From: Cubamyces lactineus
Taxonomy: Eukaryota > Basidiomycota > Agaricomycetes > Polyporales > Polyporaceae
Direction: 5' to 3'
Assembly (NCBI GenBank): GCA_022376465.1
Contig: JACDTU010000001.1
Coordinates: forward strand, 248,001-312,000
DNA: 64,000 bases
Within the stretch, counting starts at the first letter, position 1. Every line of letters starts with the position of its first letter. Of the stretch, positions 47,939 to 58,459 are shown one piece after another. The notes under the pieces are model-generated. The model was not told where the DNA came from. It ran no database searches and worked only from the letters and a program-made list of their open reading frames with translations. Position numbers and translations under genes: made by a program.

Positions 47939-48500
47939 CTGTAACTCACAGGGACTTCATTTAGTTTGTTTAATAGACCCCCATTAACTAATGGAGTAGG
48001 CCTCTCCCAGAGCCGTTAATTTTTTGCACCTTAATCACGGACCGGATTAACTCACCTGTTTATCCCGTCGCGTCCCGGGCAGCCCAGAGGATTAACCACT
48101 CGGCGTTGTTTAGCGTGCGTTGAGCACCACCCCGCGGCCCTCCGTCAGCCTCAACGACGACGATGAGCACAGGATTATCACAGGATTATCACAGGTTTAT
48201 CCTTGAGATCATCCCCAGAGGTTCATCCTCGCAATCATCCTCGAGATCATCCTCAAGATAATCCTGGAGGCCAAGTTCAACACCGCGCAGCTGCGCTTGT
48301 ACGAGTCAAAAAGCGGCTTGCAAAAGCACGAACGGAGGGTTCGAACCATCGCCATACGGAAAGATGATACATAATATTGCCATTGAGCCACATGTCCTTG
48401 CTCATTCTTGTACATATGCTCTATAGATCGCGGTCAAAATGTCCTGTATCACTACATGCCTGGTGATTATCCCCCAGTTAGTGTACTCAACACCCCCTGA
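47939..48500. repeat. AT-rich junction region with degenerate short repeats
   Basis: Begins where KDSR homology is lost. It contains several GATTAAC/TTAATC motifs (about 47990-48100) and a degenerate array of AGGATTATCAC and GAGATCATCC units (about 48170-48270). No gene. It may be the edge of an inserted or translocated segment. Confidence 0.5.
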
Positions 48501-51500
48501 TTACCTGCTAAACACGCCGCTATTAATCCACCGTAAACCGCCGCTTATCCGCCGTGCATCCAGCGCGCTCCTGCTCACACCAATACAGTTCATCCCCGAC
48601 CTTATATGTTGATGTACCACAAGCCGTTGGTACGTAGTATAACTATGCCTCGCCGCCGCCAGCTGTCTCCGTATCGCCCGCCGAGTCTGCCGCTGCACTG
48701 CGCCGTGTAACTCTGTGTAGTGATAATCAGTCAGGCACTTCTCGCTCCATATCATTGCATCGTACCTTCTCGGCATGGGAGGACCCTCTTCTCTTCTCCT
48801 TTTGCGGCTCTTCGCTGATGAACTTGCCGACATCTCCTCCCCCCCAGTACCATCCATCGCATGATCACGCCCAGTATTCATCGCGCCATCTTCAGTAGTC
48901 TCAGGCGCAGGAAGAGCGGTTGTGGCCGTCGTCTTGGTGGAATGGTCCCCGTCGCCTTGTCCACCTGTCGCACTTTTTGCACCGTTCGCCCCCGACCCAC
49001 CTCCCCTCCCTCCCCTCCCTCCCCTTCCTCCCCTCCCTCCCCTTCCGCCTCTGCCCCTTCTACCGTTCCCATTTTGCACATTGACTTGCTCGCGTTGATT
49101 GTTCGTCGTCGAGATAGGTTTCAATCGAATCTTCAGGCTCGTCTCGCGCTCGCAGACCTCCCGGTCAGCTCCTTCACCGCGCAACCGTTCTTCATCGCGC
49201 ACGTCCTCATCGTAGGGGCTTGTGGCGTTGCCGGAAACATGTGGGTCGCTCAGCGGCGCTGTCGAAGGCTTGAACGCGCCGCCCGAGGTATGATGCGCGC
49301 GAGGTGCCCCATCGGGCACAGGTGGACGATCGTTGGCCACGGGACGGGGCGCGTCAGGTTCTGGAGGGCGCGCGTCGGTTTGAAGAGCGCGCGCGCCATC
49401 TTCCGGAGGACACGCGTCCGTCTCGGGAACGTCCGCCACGGGATGGGGAACGTCAGGTTCCGGAGGGCGCGCGTCGGTTTCTGGAGGCCGCGTGCCAGCT
49501 TCGGTCTGGGGAGGGCGAACGTCGGCCACGGCACGGGGAACGTCAGGCTCTGGAGGGCGCGCGTCGAGTTCTGGAGGACTCGCGCCAGCTTCCGGAGGGC
49601 ACGCGTCAGCTTGAGGAGACCTCGCGTCGAGGTCCCGATGACGAGCTTCGGTCGCAGTATGAGGCGTACCGACGTTGGACGAAAGAGGCTGAGGCGCGTT
49701 GAGGTTCAGGGTGAGAGCAGCGTCACGCGCGGTAAGGACGGTGTCGAGGGCGTGAAGGGGGGCGTCGAGGGCTGGAGTTCCAGTCGCAGAGATCTCGTTG
49801 CGTCTGTCTTTGCTCACATGCACGACACCCCGGCTTTGGCCCGATTCGCCTTCTGCTTCATCGCAATGAACGGGCGAGGTCTCCTCGTCCACTGTGCTCA
49901 GGAGCAGGTCTCTCGACGAGGCATTGCGGCTTGGTGTGCGGGACGGTGTTGCCGATAATTGGCGCGAGTTCCTCCGTGATGGTGTGCCATGCTCTGGAGT
50001 TGGAAACACTGACACCCTGAGCGTTCTCGCATGAGCGCTCGGCGTCGATGGAGTCGCAGATGCACTGCGTACTCGGGTTGCCATGGCGGTTGTCTTCATG
50101 AGGCTTTCGTTCACCGCCGCGCTTTCGTTCACCGCCGCGCTTTCGTTCACCGCCGCAGTGACCTTCGGCACGAAGCGGAACGTCGGACCACTTGCTTGAG
50201 CATCGTAAATCTTGCCATACAATGTCGCGGCCTGTACGAGATTGAGCTCGCTCGGAGATTTGAAGGTGATGTCTTGCCAACCCTCGTCCACGTAGTTAGA
50301 CGGGTCGCTTTTGACCGCGTCCCAGTCCAGCACGCCATCCGTTGTCCGTCTTCCAGCATGCTCTATCCCAGGGTCAGTATCTGAGGACATCAGCATCGTG
50401 TAAGAACTACTCTCACCCCATGCAGCGTTGAAGAATGCCGCCAGGACATCTACCACCTGCTGTTTCGACCACGTGTCGTCGATCTGTGGCAGTTGAGGTG
50501 TACCGTCTTCCGTATATACCAGCCGACCATCTTGAACGGTGGGGTTAGGAGCTGACAAGATCTGGTCAGTGAGTCTTATCGTAAGGAGTTGGGTCGCGGA
50601 CGTACGCAAAGCCGACCGTAGAAACGACTCCCATCGCTGCTGTTCTCTGAGATCAGGGCCTCCTTCCCACGTTGCGAATGCTGGATGTCCCTCCGGGGCA
50701 CCAATGGTTAGCCTGTGCATCTATCAGCTCACACGACTGGGTCAATGTGCGTGCGACGAACGCTTACTGCTCGCGGATGATTGCGCCGTCTTTGTCCCGC
50801 ATACCAACTCGCACGTTGATGATCATAGAACCGAAATTCTCAGGCCCATGGCCTGGAAATGGAGACAGGATCTGCGCTAGTAAACTCGTGAACACACGCT
50901 GGTTTCTGTCAATGTTTAATGTCAATGATTGTAGGCGTCGCTTGTCTTGTATGCCACTCACTCGTAACACTGGTCGGGGTTCATCTCGTACGCCTTCTTG
51001 CGTTCTTTCGCCTTGTTCCGCCACATCGCCCTCTGGTCGGAAGGTAACTCACCGAACCGTTCTTTCACCGCTCGGCGCCATTCTCCGATGCCTCCCGGTC
51101 CCTTACTCGGTACAGTGTCGTCTTGCGACTCACGTGCCCACAGACAAGCCGCGGAAGGCCTTCTACCTTTGACAGGCTGTAAGAATTGTTTCACAAGGTG
51201 GCGAGAAGCCTTGCTGCCAGCACCCGCATTCTTCACCACCGGCTGTTCGCCGTCTGATGGTGAACTGTCCGAGTCCTCGAGTATCCCTCGCTTCGATCTC
51301 GCCCTCCTGTTCCTGAACCACCCTGCCACGGACTATGGGGCTGAATTAGTAACTCCCGTACGGCCGACTTGCATTAGACGGACTGACCTTGCGAACGTCG
51401 CCAGTGTTGTGCTTTGGGAACGACCAGTGCGACACAAGGTACCTTGTTGCATCGTCGACGATGTCTTTTCTCTGGTTCTCGCTCGACATCCACTCGTAGA

Positions 51501-51900
51501 ATCGCGTCTTCATGTAATGATGCGCCTTCTTACCGTCACCCGTCTTCCAGTTGAATCGCGGTGCTTTGCCGCTTGGTTCCTCGAAAGTGTCGACAGTCTT
51601 CCTCTTTCGACTGCCCGCGCCCCTCTTGCGTCTTTGTCGTTCGTCCTCTGATGAATCTTCCAGCGTCCTGAACTGTGCCGCAGCAGAGTCCTGATCGCTG
51701 TCCTCATCATCAGACGACCACTCGGACGGCACGTACTCAGCATCGGACGGGTCACTATCCCCGCCGTTTACGAGGTCCTCCGCTAGCTTTGGATCAGCTG
51801 CAGGACGACGCAAAGAGGTGGACGACAGCGGACCGGTTGCGGGAGATAAAGCCTTGTCCGCGCGGTCGTCGCGATACGGTGCAGATGGTGCGGCAGACAT
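48501..51900 (-). CDS. large hypothetical nuclear-type protein with RGG box and low-complexity repeats
   Basis: At least four exons on the minus strand. Exon 1 starts at the ATG at 51900 (MSAAPSAPYRDDRADKA) with an acidic/basic segment and a helix-rich part (RFNWKTGDGKKAHHYMKTRF). Exon 2 gives GWFRNRRARSKRG and an HMG-like basic stretch (EWRRAVKERFGELPSDQRAM, WRNKAKERKKAYEMNPDQ). Exon 3 reads NQRVFTSLLAQILSPFPGHG, PENFGSMIINVRVGMRDKDG. The last exon, open from 50720 to 48501, carries the conserved-looking RLTIGAPEGHPAFATWEGGP and WSKQQVVDVLAAFFNAAWG, three copies of a 6-residue unit around AAVNES, a long PPEPDVPR-type repeat region, an RGG box, and a basic NLS-like SRKRRREEG. I do not recognise the family; the architecture suggests a chromatin- or RNA-associated protein. 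The 3' end may be extended artificially. Junctions are read by eye. Confidence 0.6.
49002..49048 (+). repeat. CCCTCC-type purine/pyrimidine tandem repeat encoding the RGG box
   Basis: Tandem CCTCCCCTCC-like units on the plus strand; on the coding (minus) strand they give consecutive GRGGRGG units. Strand-biased and slippage-prone. Confidence 0.75.
50103..50156. repeat. three exact tandem copies of an 18-bp unit
   Basis: Unit GCTTTCGTTCACCGCCGC at 50103, 50121 and 50139. In the minus-strand gene it encodes a repeated Ala-Ala-Val-Asn-Glu-Ser motif. Confidence 0.85.
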
Positions 51901-53023
51901 GAGCAAAAGTTTCGCTCGCAGCGGGTGAATCCCGACGCAGCAGAGACCTTAGACCAGGGTGGACGGACTCAGGAGCGAGGTAAGACTTTGGGTACAGAGA
52001 GCTCAGATAGCACGGTAGCGAAGTCGGGCCAGGGACGCGCCCCCCAGCATGGTGCTCCAGACAGACCTCCTCACTTGTCCCCAGCATCGCAGGCCATCCC
52101 GCCAACGGCGCGTTGCCCTGGACCCCGCCCAAACATTCTTGGGGGCCGGGAGGCACCAATCATCCGCCGCGACTGACGTCGGTGGCGCGCGACGCCATCG
52201 GCCGTTTCTACCTCCCCGACACGCTGCGACTGTTGTTCGATCGCCGGATGTTCTCATTCTGTGCCAACTTGGTGACGCGTGTCGAGGCGAAAACATTTCC
52301 CTTCCCTTCGAGTGTGTCACACCTGCGAGCGACTGAAGACGAATGTAAGCCCAATGCGTAGTTTCGAGAGACAAGGGAAGAGAATTTCGTACTTGTATTT
52401 CCAAGATTGGCACGAATGGAGTGGTTCGAATGAAGGGCGCGTTACGACGAATACGCGACTGGGTGTTTCGTAGAGCGTTGTGATGGGCAAGCGCGGGCCG
52501 CTTCGCCTGGCACTCCTGGCGCGATCTGCGATGGCTCATCGGCTGGTCCCGACGAGGAGTGACTGGACGCCCCGCGTGGTCGTCGTCGGTCGTTCAATCG
52601 GCCGTGCTCTTGCTATGCGCCAATTCGATTAGCTCATCTCACCATACTGACTTACACTTCAGCGCCGCTCTTGGATGAATGCCGCACTGCGGACGAAGGT
52701 GAATAACATTGATAGTCGTATTCACACTAACACCCGTTACATCCAAGTACCGTGCGTCCTGCATTGTTGGGAACGTATGTGGAATGATGGGTGCGCCATC
52801 CGACGTTTCGTAGAATGTCGTGATGTAGAAGCGCGCGAGCTCTTCCTCGTGCCACAGGATGTCCTACCCATGTCGAGAGCACGGCGCGGAACACTTCCAA
52901 AAACGGTACTCGCGCGTGGGGCACTAGGGTGCCGAGGCCAGGGGCGGGAGTTGCTTGACACTGTAGAGCGACCTGTCGGGATCGATACGGCCGATCATGT
53001 CTTCACGACGATCCTCGTTCCCT
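51901..53023. other. gene-poor region upstream of the RGG-box gene
   Basis: Open frames on both strands (52003-52539 -, 52113-52361 +) overlap and are not supported by splicing or similarity. A plus-strand stretch around 52150-52330 (RFYLPDTLRLLFDRRMFSF) looks protein-like and may be a relic of a gene. Confidence 0.35.
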
Positions 53024-54048
53024 TCACCGGGGCGTGCCGGAACCAGAAGTCGGACCATCGCCACGAGCTCTTTGCCGGAAACCAAGCTCGTGAATCTCCA
53101 CTAGAATTTGTGAGTACACAGCGTCGGAGATTGTAGCATCCGAGGGCCGAACAACAGAGGCGGCACGATGGGGTTCACATCCACCTCCTCGGCTTTGAAC
53201 GCGTGGCGGAATACGTGCACGGTGTGATCTGCGCGCTGTGCATAAGCTGTTGTCCCAGCGCGGTCTTGACGGCCTATTTTCCCATACCAGAGACCGTGCC
53301 ACCTCTACATCCGAGGTGGCACACAGCTCCGCGTCTCGGACGCGAAGCATGTACACCCAGCCCGGCCGCACACGCAACCAGATCATGAAGTAAGGGCCAG
53401 CCCTCTCCTTGTAGGCGCGCACGAAGATGGCGGGTTCGCGCACCCAGTAGCCCCATTCGCGAACAGTCGGTCTGCTTGTACGAGCTTGGTCGACAGCGTC
53501 CATAGCCGCACAGCTCCCTTTCTTGTTCGATTTCCAGGAACTGTCTTCTTACTGCGGTCCACACGTACGCGACCTGCTGTGTTTCGCGCATCTGTGTGAA
53601 TCAGTCGGCAAGGGACTGCAGGCGGTCATGATTGAGTGCATACGCACATGGTTGCCCAGCGTGCACCTGAAAGCGATAGCCTACGCGGGCACCATCCTCA
53701 GATCCCTCCGCGCCGCGCTTCTTCCCCGCGTCCTGCCTGCTGCGTCGCGACCAGCCCCGCGCCCTTTGCTTCCCTCCATAGGCAGGAGCTCAGGCCCCTC
53801 GTCTTCTTGGAGAAATCCCCTCGCCTCCTTGCACTCTTGGCGCGACACGATGTGATACGTGTGACCAGCGCGCGCGATGATTTCGGAGTGGTGTGGCCCA
53901 AGGAAGCCTCCAATGGCGAACTGTGCTACCGTCCGCGCCTACCGTAACGCAGATACCGATGGGACGTGAGGCTGACCAGATCGCGCTGTTTGTCCGCGAG
54001 ATCTTCAACCTTCAAGTTCACCTCGTCCAGGAGAGCAAGGAGCGGTGA
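53024..54048 (-). pseudogene. decayed hypothetical gene
   Basis: Protein-like text appears in succession on the minus strand but in shifting frames. It starts with LLALLDEVNLKVEDLADKQ near 54040, then FAIGGFLGPHHSEIIARAGH, then QQVAYVWTAVRRQFLEIEQE near 53560, then EWGYWVREPAIFVRAYKERA and RPGWVYMLRVRDAELC near 53400. Stops and frame changes interrupt these pieces with no good splice sites between several of them. I infer a multi-frame relic of one gene of unknown family; alternatively it is a live gene with introns that I could not phase. Confidence 0.35.
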
Positions 54049-54953
54049 AACACTTACCGGAGAAGGTACGGACTGTGTCCTTTGTGGTAGGAACGTCGAT
54101 AGTCATCCGCAGCAGCGAACGTAGTGGACGGACAGGACCCTCAGTAGCAGTCCCAGTACTTGAAGAGGGGTGTGCGATCGTGCGATTGTGCGGTTGTGCG
54201 GTTGTGCGATGGTGCGACGTGGCGAATACCAGGGTGACTGCCCAACCTTCAGTCGCGACCTGTGATCCAGCAAGCCGTTTAAGTTTGTCTGAAGGTACTG
54301 TACAGAGTCGGTATGTAGTGCACGTTCCTGAATCCGGGGCTCCGCAAAGCTGATAGTAAGAGGGATATGGTTGCAGTACGGGCTACCCAACCAAAGCGCC
54401 CATTATTCTGGCCCCAAGGCTTCGGCGCTTTCCCCGCATCAGCGCTCGTACCGATCGATGCGTTCAAGTCCAAGTTGGACCTGACCCCTCTTCCCTGTCC
54501 CTTCCCTTGGCCCAAGTTAAGGCAATCCAGGGTGCACGTTATGATTTATCGCGTATGCGCGCCACACTCTTCACGGCTGCGATTTACCAGGTGATTGTGG
54601 CAACACTCTGCTCTCCCCTTCTCACGTCCTGCAACTCGAAGTGCGAGCCCTTGCGTTCTCGACGGAAGGCCCGTAAGACTCGGAATCAGAAGCCCACGAG
54701 CCTTGTCACTCACTCCATGATGTGAATGATGAACAAATCTGCACCTCAGAGCGGCAAGAGTATTAGGCGGGCTGCGCTCTACGCCGCACCGACGCGAAGG
54801 GAACACGAGGTGCAACGTCCTGCGATTATCTACATCGCCGAACCTAAGTCATGTTCGTCCCCCAGGATTTTATATATCCCCCCTCCTCGGTCCTCGTCTC
54901 ATCCACACCGCTCTCTTCCATCCACATCCGTCTCGACGACAACGCATCCCGGT
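54049..54953. other. intergenic region with a short tandem repeat
   Basis: About six units of a TGTGCGRT-like 8-mer lie at 54172-54219. Otherwise only unrelated short frames. Confidence 0.5.
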
Positions 54954-55971
54954 ATGACCAACAGTCCTGCCCAGCTTGAGCCATTCCAGCCCGCGCGCGG
55001 TGCGGTGCAAATGTCTCTCGTGCTCGAGGACTCGAGCGCGCCGACAATGGGTCCGGGAGAACGTGTTTCACTTGTCCTTCATGCGCGCAAAGACGATAGT
55101 TCCTTTGTCACTCACAAGGTAGACCGCTTTGCTCTCCATGTTGTACTATTTGATCCATGTGCGACCTCTACTTAGGTAGACCTCCCTCACACACTGGCGC
55201 TAGCGCTGGAGGTCTCTCCGAGAATCTGGGCTGAACGCTCCGCCGAGGTTGAGCGACTATTTGGTGACAGTCTCAATGCCGAGCAGCGACGTGCGTGGGC
55301 TACCATCGTCGAGGTTTTCCGTTGGTTCGCTGCTCCGAACACACACTCCCCCGAGCGTCCCGCTCCTCTCGCCCTGTGGACAGAGCTTCACGAAATGCTC
55401 ACAATGGCGGCTGGCATGGGTGCCTTCCTCGGCACACCCGGAGAAGACCTCATCGTCAACGTGGAGTTGTGGGCTCGTCGTCACATGCCGGTGAGCAATA
55501 CTCGACACAGCCCTATACCTTGTCTAGCACATTCATCTGCTCATGTTGTACAGCTCAATCTGCCCCCTTTATCTCGTTCTCCTAGCCCTGTTTGAGTCTC
55601 TGTCTCTGTTGTACATTTACACTGAGTATAGCAGTCTTCGATGCGATGCGGCCCTTGATGATGCAATAGTGCGAGATGGGGGTGTGAGATAGACGCCCAG
55701 GAACGGTGCCTGTCGATCAGGCACAGTACTACCATGCGGATTCACGCTTGCGTGCTCATGCAAGCCGCCTGGCATCCATGCCGACCGAATCTACCAGCCG
55801 TGGTCTGAATTCGTGGGGCAAAGACGAAGCACGTACCAAAGCGAAGTTGCTCGCCTTCGTGCTGATCGAATCCGGAAGGCGAAGAGCAAAATTGAACGTG
55901 AGAGAGATACCTGGCATACATCACATATTATTCTCCACAATCCAATGTGGAGATTCGTCCAGGCCATATGA
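54954..55971 (+). CDS. hypothetical protein, spliced
   Basis: Exon 1 (ATG 54954, MTNSPAQLEPFQPARGAVQM) ends at ...THK with a GT donor. Exon 2 after CTTAG gives VDLPHTLALALEVSPRIWAE, RSAEVERLFGDSLNAEQRRA, WTELHEMLTMAAGMGAFLG and LIVNVELWARRHMP, a convincing amphipathic, helix-rich coding stretch. One or more small exons follow. The last appears to read HADRIYQPWSEFVGQRRSTY and QSEVARLRADRIRKAKSK, ending FVQAI with TGA at 55969-55971. I do not recognise the family. Exon 2 is solid; the 3' end and the linker exon are uncertain. Confidence 0.5.
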
Positions 55972-56141
55972 TCAATTTGCTAGACGTGACGATGAAATTA
56001 CACAATCAACATTCAAAGTCCATAGTACATGAAGGCAAGAGCGAGCACGGAGACGAATAAGACACCAAAAGAGGTCGGTAGATGTATAGCGAGGCGTGCA
56101 CGATGCGCTTGGCATGGGGAAGGGGGTCGTGGTGCTGGCAT

Positions 56142-56873
56142 TCAGCCCTGTTCAACCTTCACATGCCACATGATCTCGTCAGGAAGACGCGGAAGGGAGG
56201 CCGGGTCATGGCTAGCTAGCGACGTCGAATGCAACTGGACGATATACTCCGTGAAGCACTTTCCGTGATACTGATAACGGAGGGACTCCTGCCGATAGTG
56301 CCTGCACAAGACGAGGAGAGAGATGACGTCGGAGGGGCAATGGATTTCCCCTTCGTGGTACTTCTTGAGGAATCGTTTGTTGTCCTCGATAGCCTCTTCA
56401 AGCGCCCTCGCGAGCTCTGGAGGACAAACCGTTAGCGATCTCAGAGCAGTGCCCGACTGAGTTCACAGACTTACCTTGTTTATCTCGCGTTATCTTCTTA
56501 GCAGCCTCGTAATCCACCGAGCGATCCTCTCGACTGATAGTATTGAAGCGGCAGGACCTGGTTGCGATCTGAACAAACAGTCGCGATCGGTGCCAATGTA
56601 GAGTACTCACCAGTCCGCGACAACCTTCTCGTGACCGCTTGAAGTTTCCTCTGCCATATAGACAGCAGAGAAGATTGTGATGAAAGAGATAATCAGAGGT
56701 GTTAATCGAAATTGCAACGGGTACCGATATGGCTTCTGAGCGTTATGAGAGATGAGGAGCGCTCCCGCAACGCGGAGACCAGCAAGTGTGAGGCGTAGGC
56801 AGGAGCCTGCCAGGAGGCCAGCGCTTGGCTTCCAGGCCAAGACTGGGTGCACCGTGGGGATTGTTTGCCACAT
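56142..56873 (-). CDS. hypothetical membrane-associated protein, three exons
   Basis: Exon 1 (start taken at the Met at 56873, MWQTIPTVHPVLAWKP) encodes hydrophobic stretches GLLAGSCLRLTLAGLRVAGA and PLIISFITIFSAVYMAEE, then HEKVVADW with the Trp codon split. Exon 2 gives SCRFNTISREDRSVDYEAAK and KITRDKQ. Exon 3 gives ELARALEEAIEDNKRFLKKY, HEGEIHCPSDVISLLVLCRH and PRLPDEIMWHVKVEQG, with TGA at 56142-56144. Splice phases agree at both junctions. The layout is one or two membrane segments followed by a charged helical domain. The frame is open upstream to 57041, so the true start could lie further out, inside the tandem duplication. No family recognised. Confidence 0.55.
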
Positions 56874-57006
56874 CGGTGAGTTGGATCTCGTGCGCGCTAC
56901 GGCCGACTGCAAACAATGGCCTTTTGCCGTGTAACGCCCAGTTCGTGCTCGCAAGTATCGTGAAAGCATTTTTTCGGATAGAACGCGTACCAAACTTGTC
57001 TGGCCC

Positions 57007-57330
57007 CGCTGAGAATTAAACTTTAGACAGTAGATTCCCAATGGGGCGAGCTTGGGACGAGTGCTAAGCTGCGTGGTCAGTCAAGCGCGCGGTGCGAGTG
57101 CTGCGGTAGCGTCTAATACCCTCCATTCTCTGCAGCCCATTCGTTCGCGTCTCTCATCCGCTCTGCCGCTGAGAATGAAACTTTAGACAGTAGATTCCCA
57201 ATGGGGCGAGCTTGGGACGAGTGCTAAGCTGCGTGGTCAGTCAAGCGCGCGGTGCGAGTGCTGCGGTAGCGTCTAAAACCGCTCCATTCTCTGCAGCCCA
57301 TTCGTTCGCGTCTCTCATCCGCTCTCCTCG
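57007..57330. repeat. tandem duplication, two copies with a 162-bp period
   Basis: The stretch from GCTGAGAAT-AAACTTTAGACAGTAG through CTCTCATCCGCTCT occurs twice in direct orientation. Copies differ by a few bases (TTAAAC against TGAAAC, TAATACCC against TAAAACCG) and a 1-nt indel. It lies in the shared upstream region of the divergent genes at 56.9 and 57.4 kb. Confidence 0.9.
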
Positions 57331-57396
57331 CTTTCCAGAGACCACCTCCTCTGTATCGTATATTCCCATCCGTACCTCGTCTACATCATTCCGCTC

Positions 57397-58291
57397 ATGG
57401 TCTTGAACACGGACGAGTTTCCACGCGCGTATAAAGCGTGGCTGGAGATCACCAAGTCCAAGTGCGAACGTTGTGTGCGCGTCGACCGACAAAGCTGCGA
57501 ATGGTCGGATCGAAGCACTTATAAGTGCTTTGACTGTCATAATGGTCGTCGTCCCGGAACTGCATGCTCGTGGGCAAGCCGTAAATACCCTTCCCTATCC
57601 CTCTATCGCGATTGACATTTACTGACCATCATCAGAAATGGCCGACATCGACCTTGGTGGTGGGCGAAAGATTGGTATGAAAGCTCCATCTTGGTGGGCG
57701 TACGCACTTCGCAGCCCTGCGGAGTACGGCGTCACCGATGACACCGAGGACTCGGAGACGTCAGCGTCAACCGAAGAATCTGAGGCAGAAAGCGCCGAAG
57801 ACAACAACGGTGATAGCCTGCAGAATAGCCCCCAGGGGGCAAATGATGGTGAGGACTCAGCCAAAGAGCACGCCCAAGAAACACAGGGCCAGTCGCCGCG
57901 CGGGAAGGCGGGTTCGGGCTCTGATGGCAACGGAACACAATCTCCGCCAGGGGAAGGTGACGATGGTGAGCAGGACACCGCCCCGCCTGCGGAGGAGGGT
58001 GTCGATGGTGAGCAGGACACCGCGCCGCCTGCGGAGGAGGGTGTCGATGGTGAGCAGGACACCGCGCCGCCTGCGGAGGAGGGTGTCGATGGTGAGCAGG
58101 ACACCGCGCCGCCTGCGGAGGAGGGTGTTGATGGTGAGCAGGACACCGCGCCGCCTGCGGAGGAGGGTGTCGATGTTGAGCAGGACACCGCGCCGCCTGC
58201 GGACACTAGCGTCACCTCCGGTGCCAAACCCAAGAGCAAGCCTCGTCCGCGCCCCGCCAAGCGTACAGTCGTGGTCACCACGGATTGTTAA
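57397..58291 (+). CDS. Cys-rich protein with acidic minisatellite-encoded tail; 3' end replaced by the palindrome
   Basis: Exon 1 (ATG 57397) encodes MVLNTDEFPRAYKAWLEITK followed by a cluster CERC, C, CFDC, C that could bind zinc (CERCVRVDRQSCEW and KCFDCHNGRRPGTACSW). An intron (GTAAAT to ATCAG) splits a Gln codon. Exon 2 continues MADIDLGGGRKIGMKAPSWW, an acidic Ser/Glu/Asp region, then six units of a 14-residue repeat (DGEQDTAPPAEEGV). A basic stretch KPKSKPRPRPAKR precedes the end. The last few codons and the TAA lie inside the inverted-repeat element that begins at 58271, so the present C-terminus is created by the insertion. Similar Cys-cluster plus low-complexity proteins are common in Agaricomycetes; function unknown. 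Confidence 0.65.
57962..58204 (+). repeat. 42-bp minisatellite, five full units plus a partial sixth
   Basis: Units start at 57962, 58004, 58046, 58088, 58130 and 58172. Copies are nearly identical and in frame, encoding DGEQDTAPPAEEGV; the sixth has Val for Gly and diverges after its 33rd base. The high identity implies recent expansion or homogenisation. Confidence 0.95.
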
Positions 58292-58459
58292 CAACTGCCC
58301 ACGTAGGTGGGGAAATTCTCGTGGAAGACCTGCCAACTCGATATACAAATACAAATGGCCCACCTCATTGAGAATCAATGACACTATGGATTTTCAATGG
58401 GAGTGGGGCTTTTGTAGTAGTGTATTAACAATTGTGCCACATTTGTAAATGAGATGCAT

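Noticed and set aside
48861..49958. 365-codon open frame on the plus strand.
   Set aside because: It is the antisense shadow of the low-complexity region of the RGG-box gene; Arg-rich and repeat-driven.
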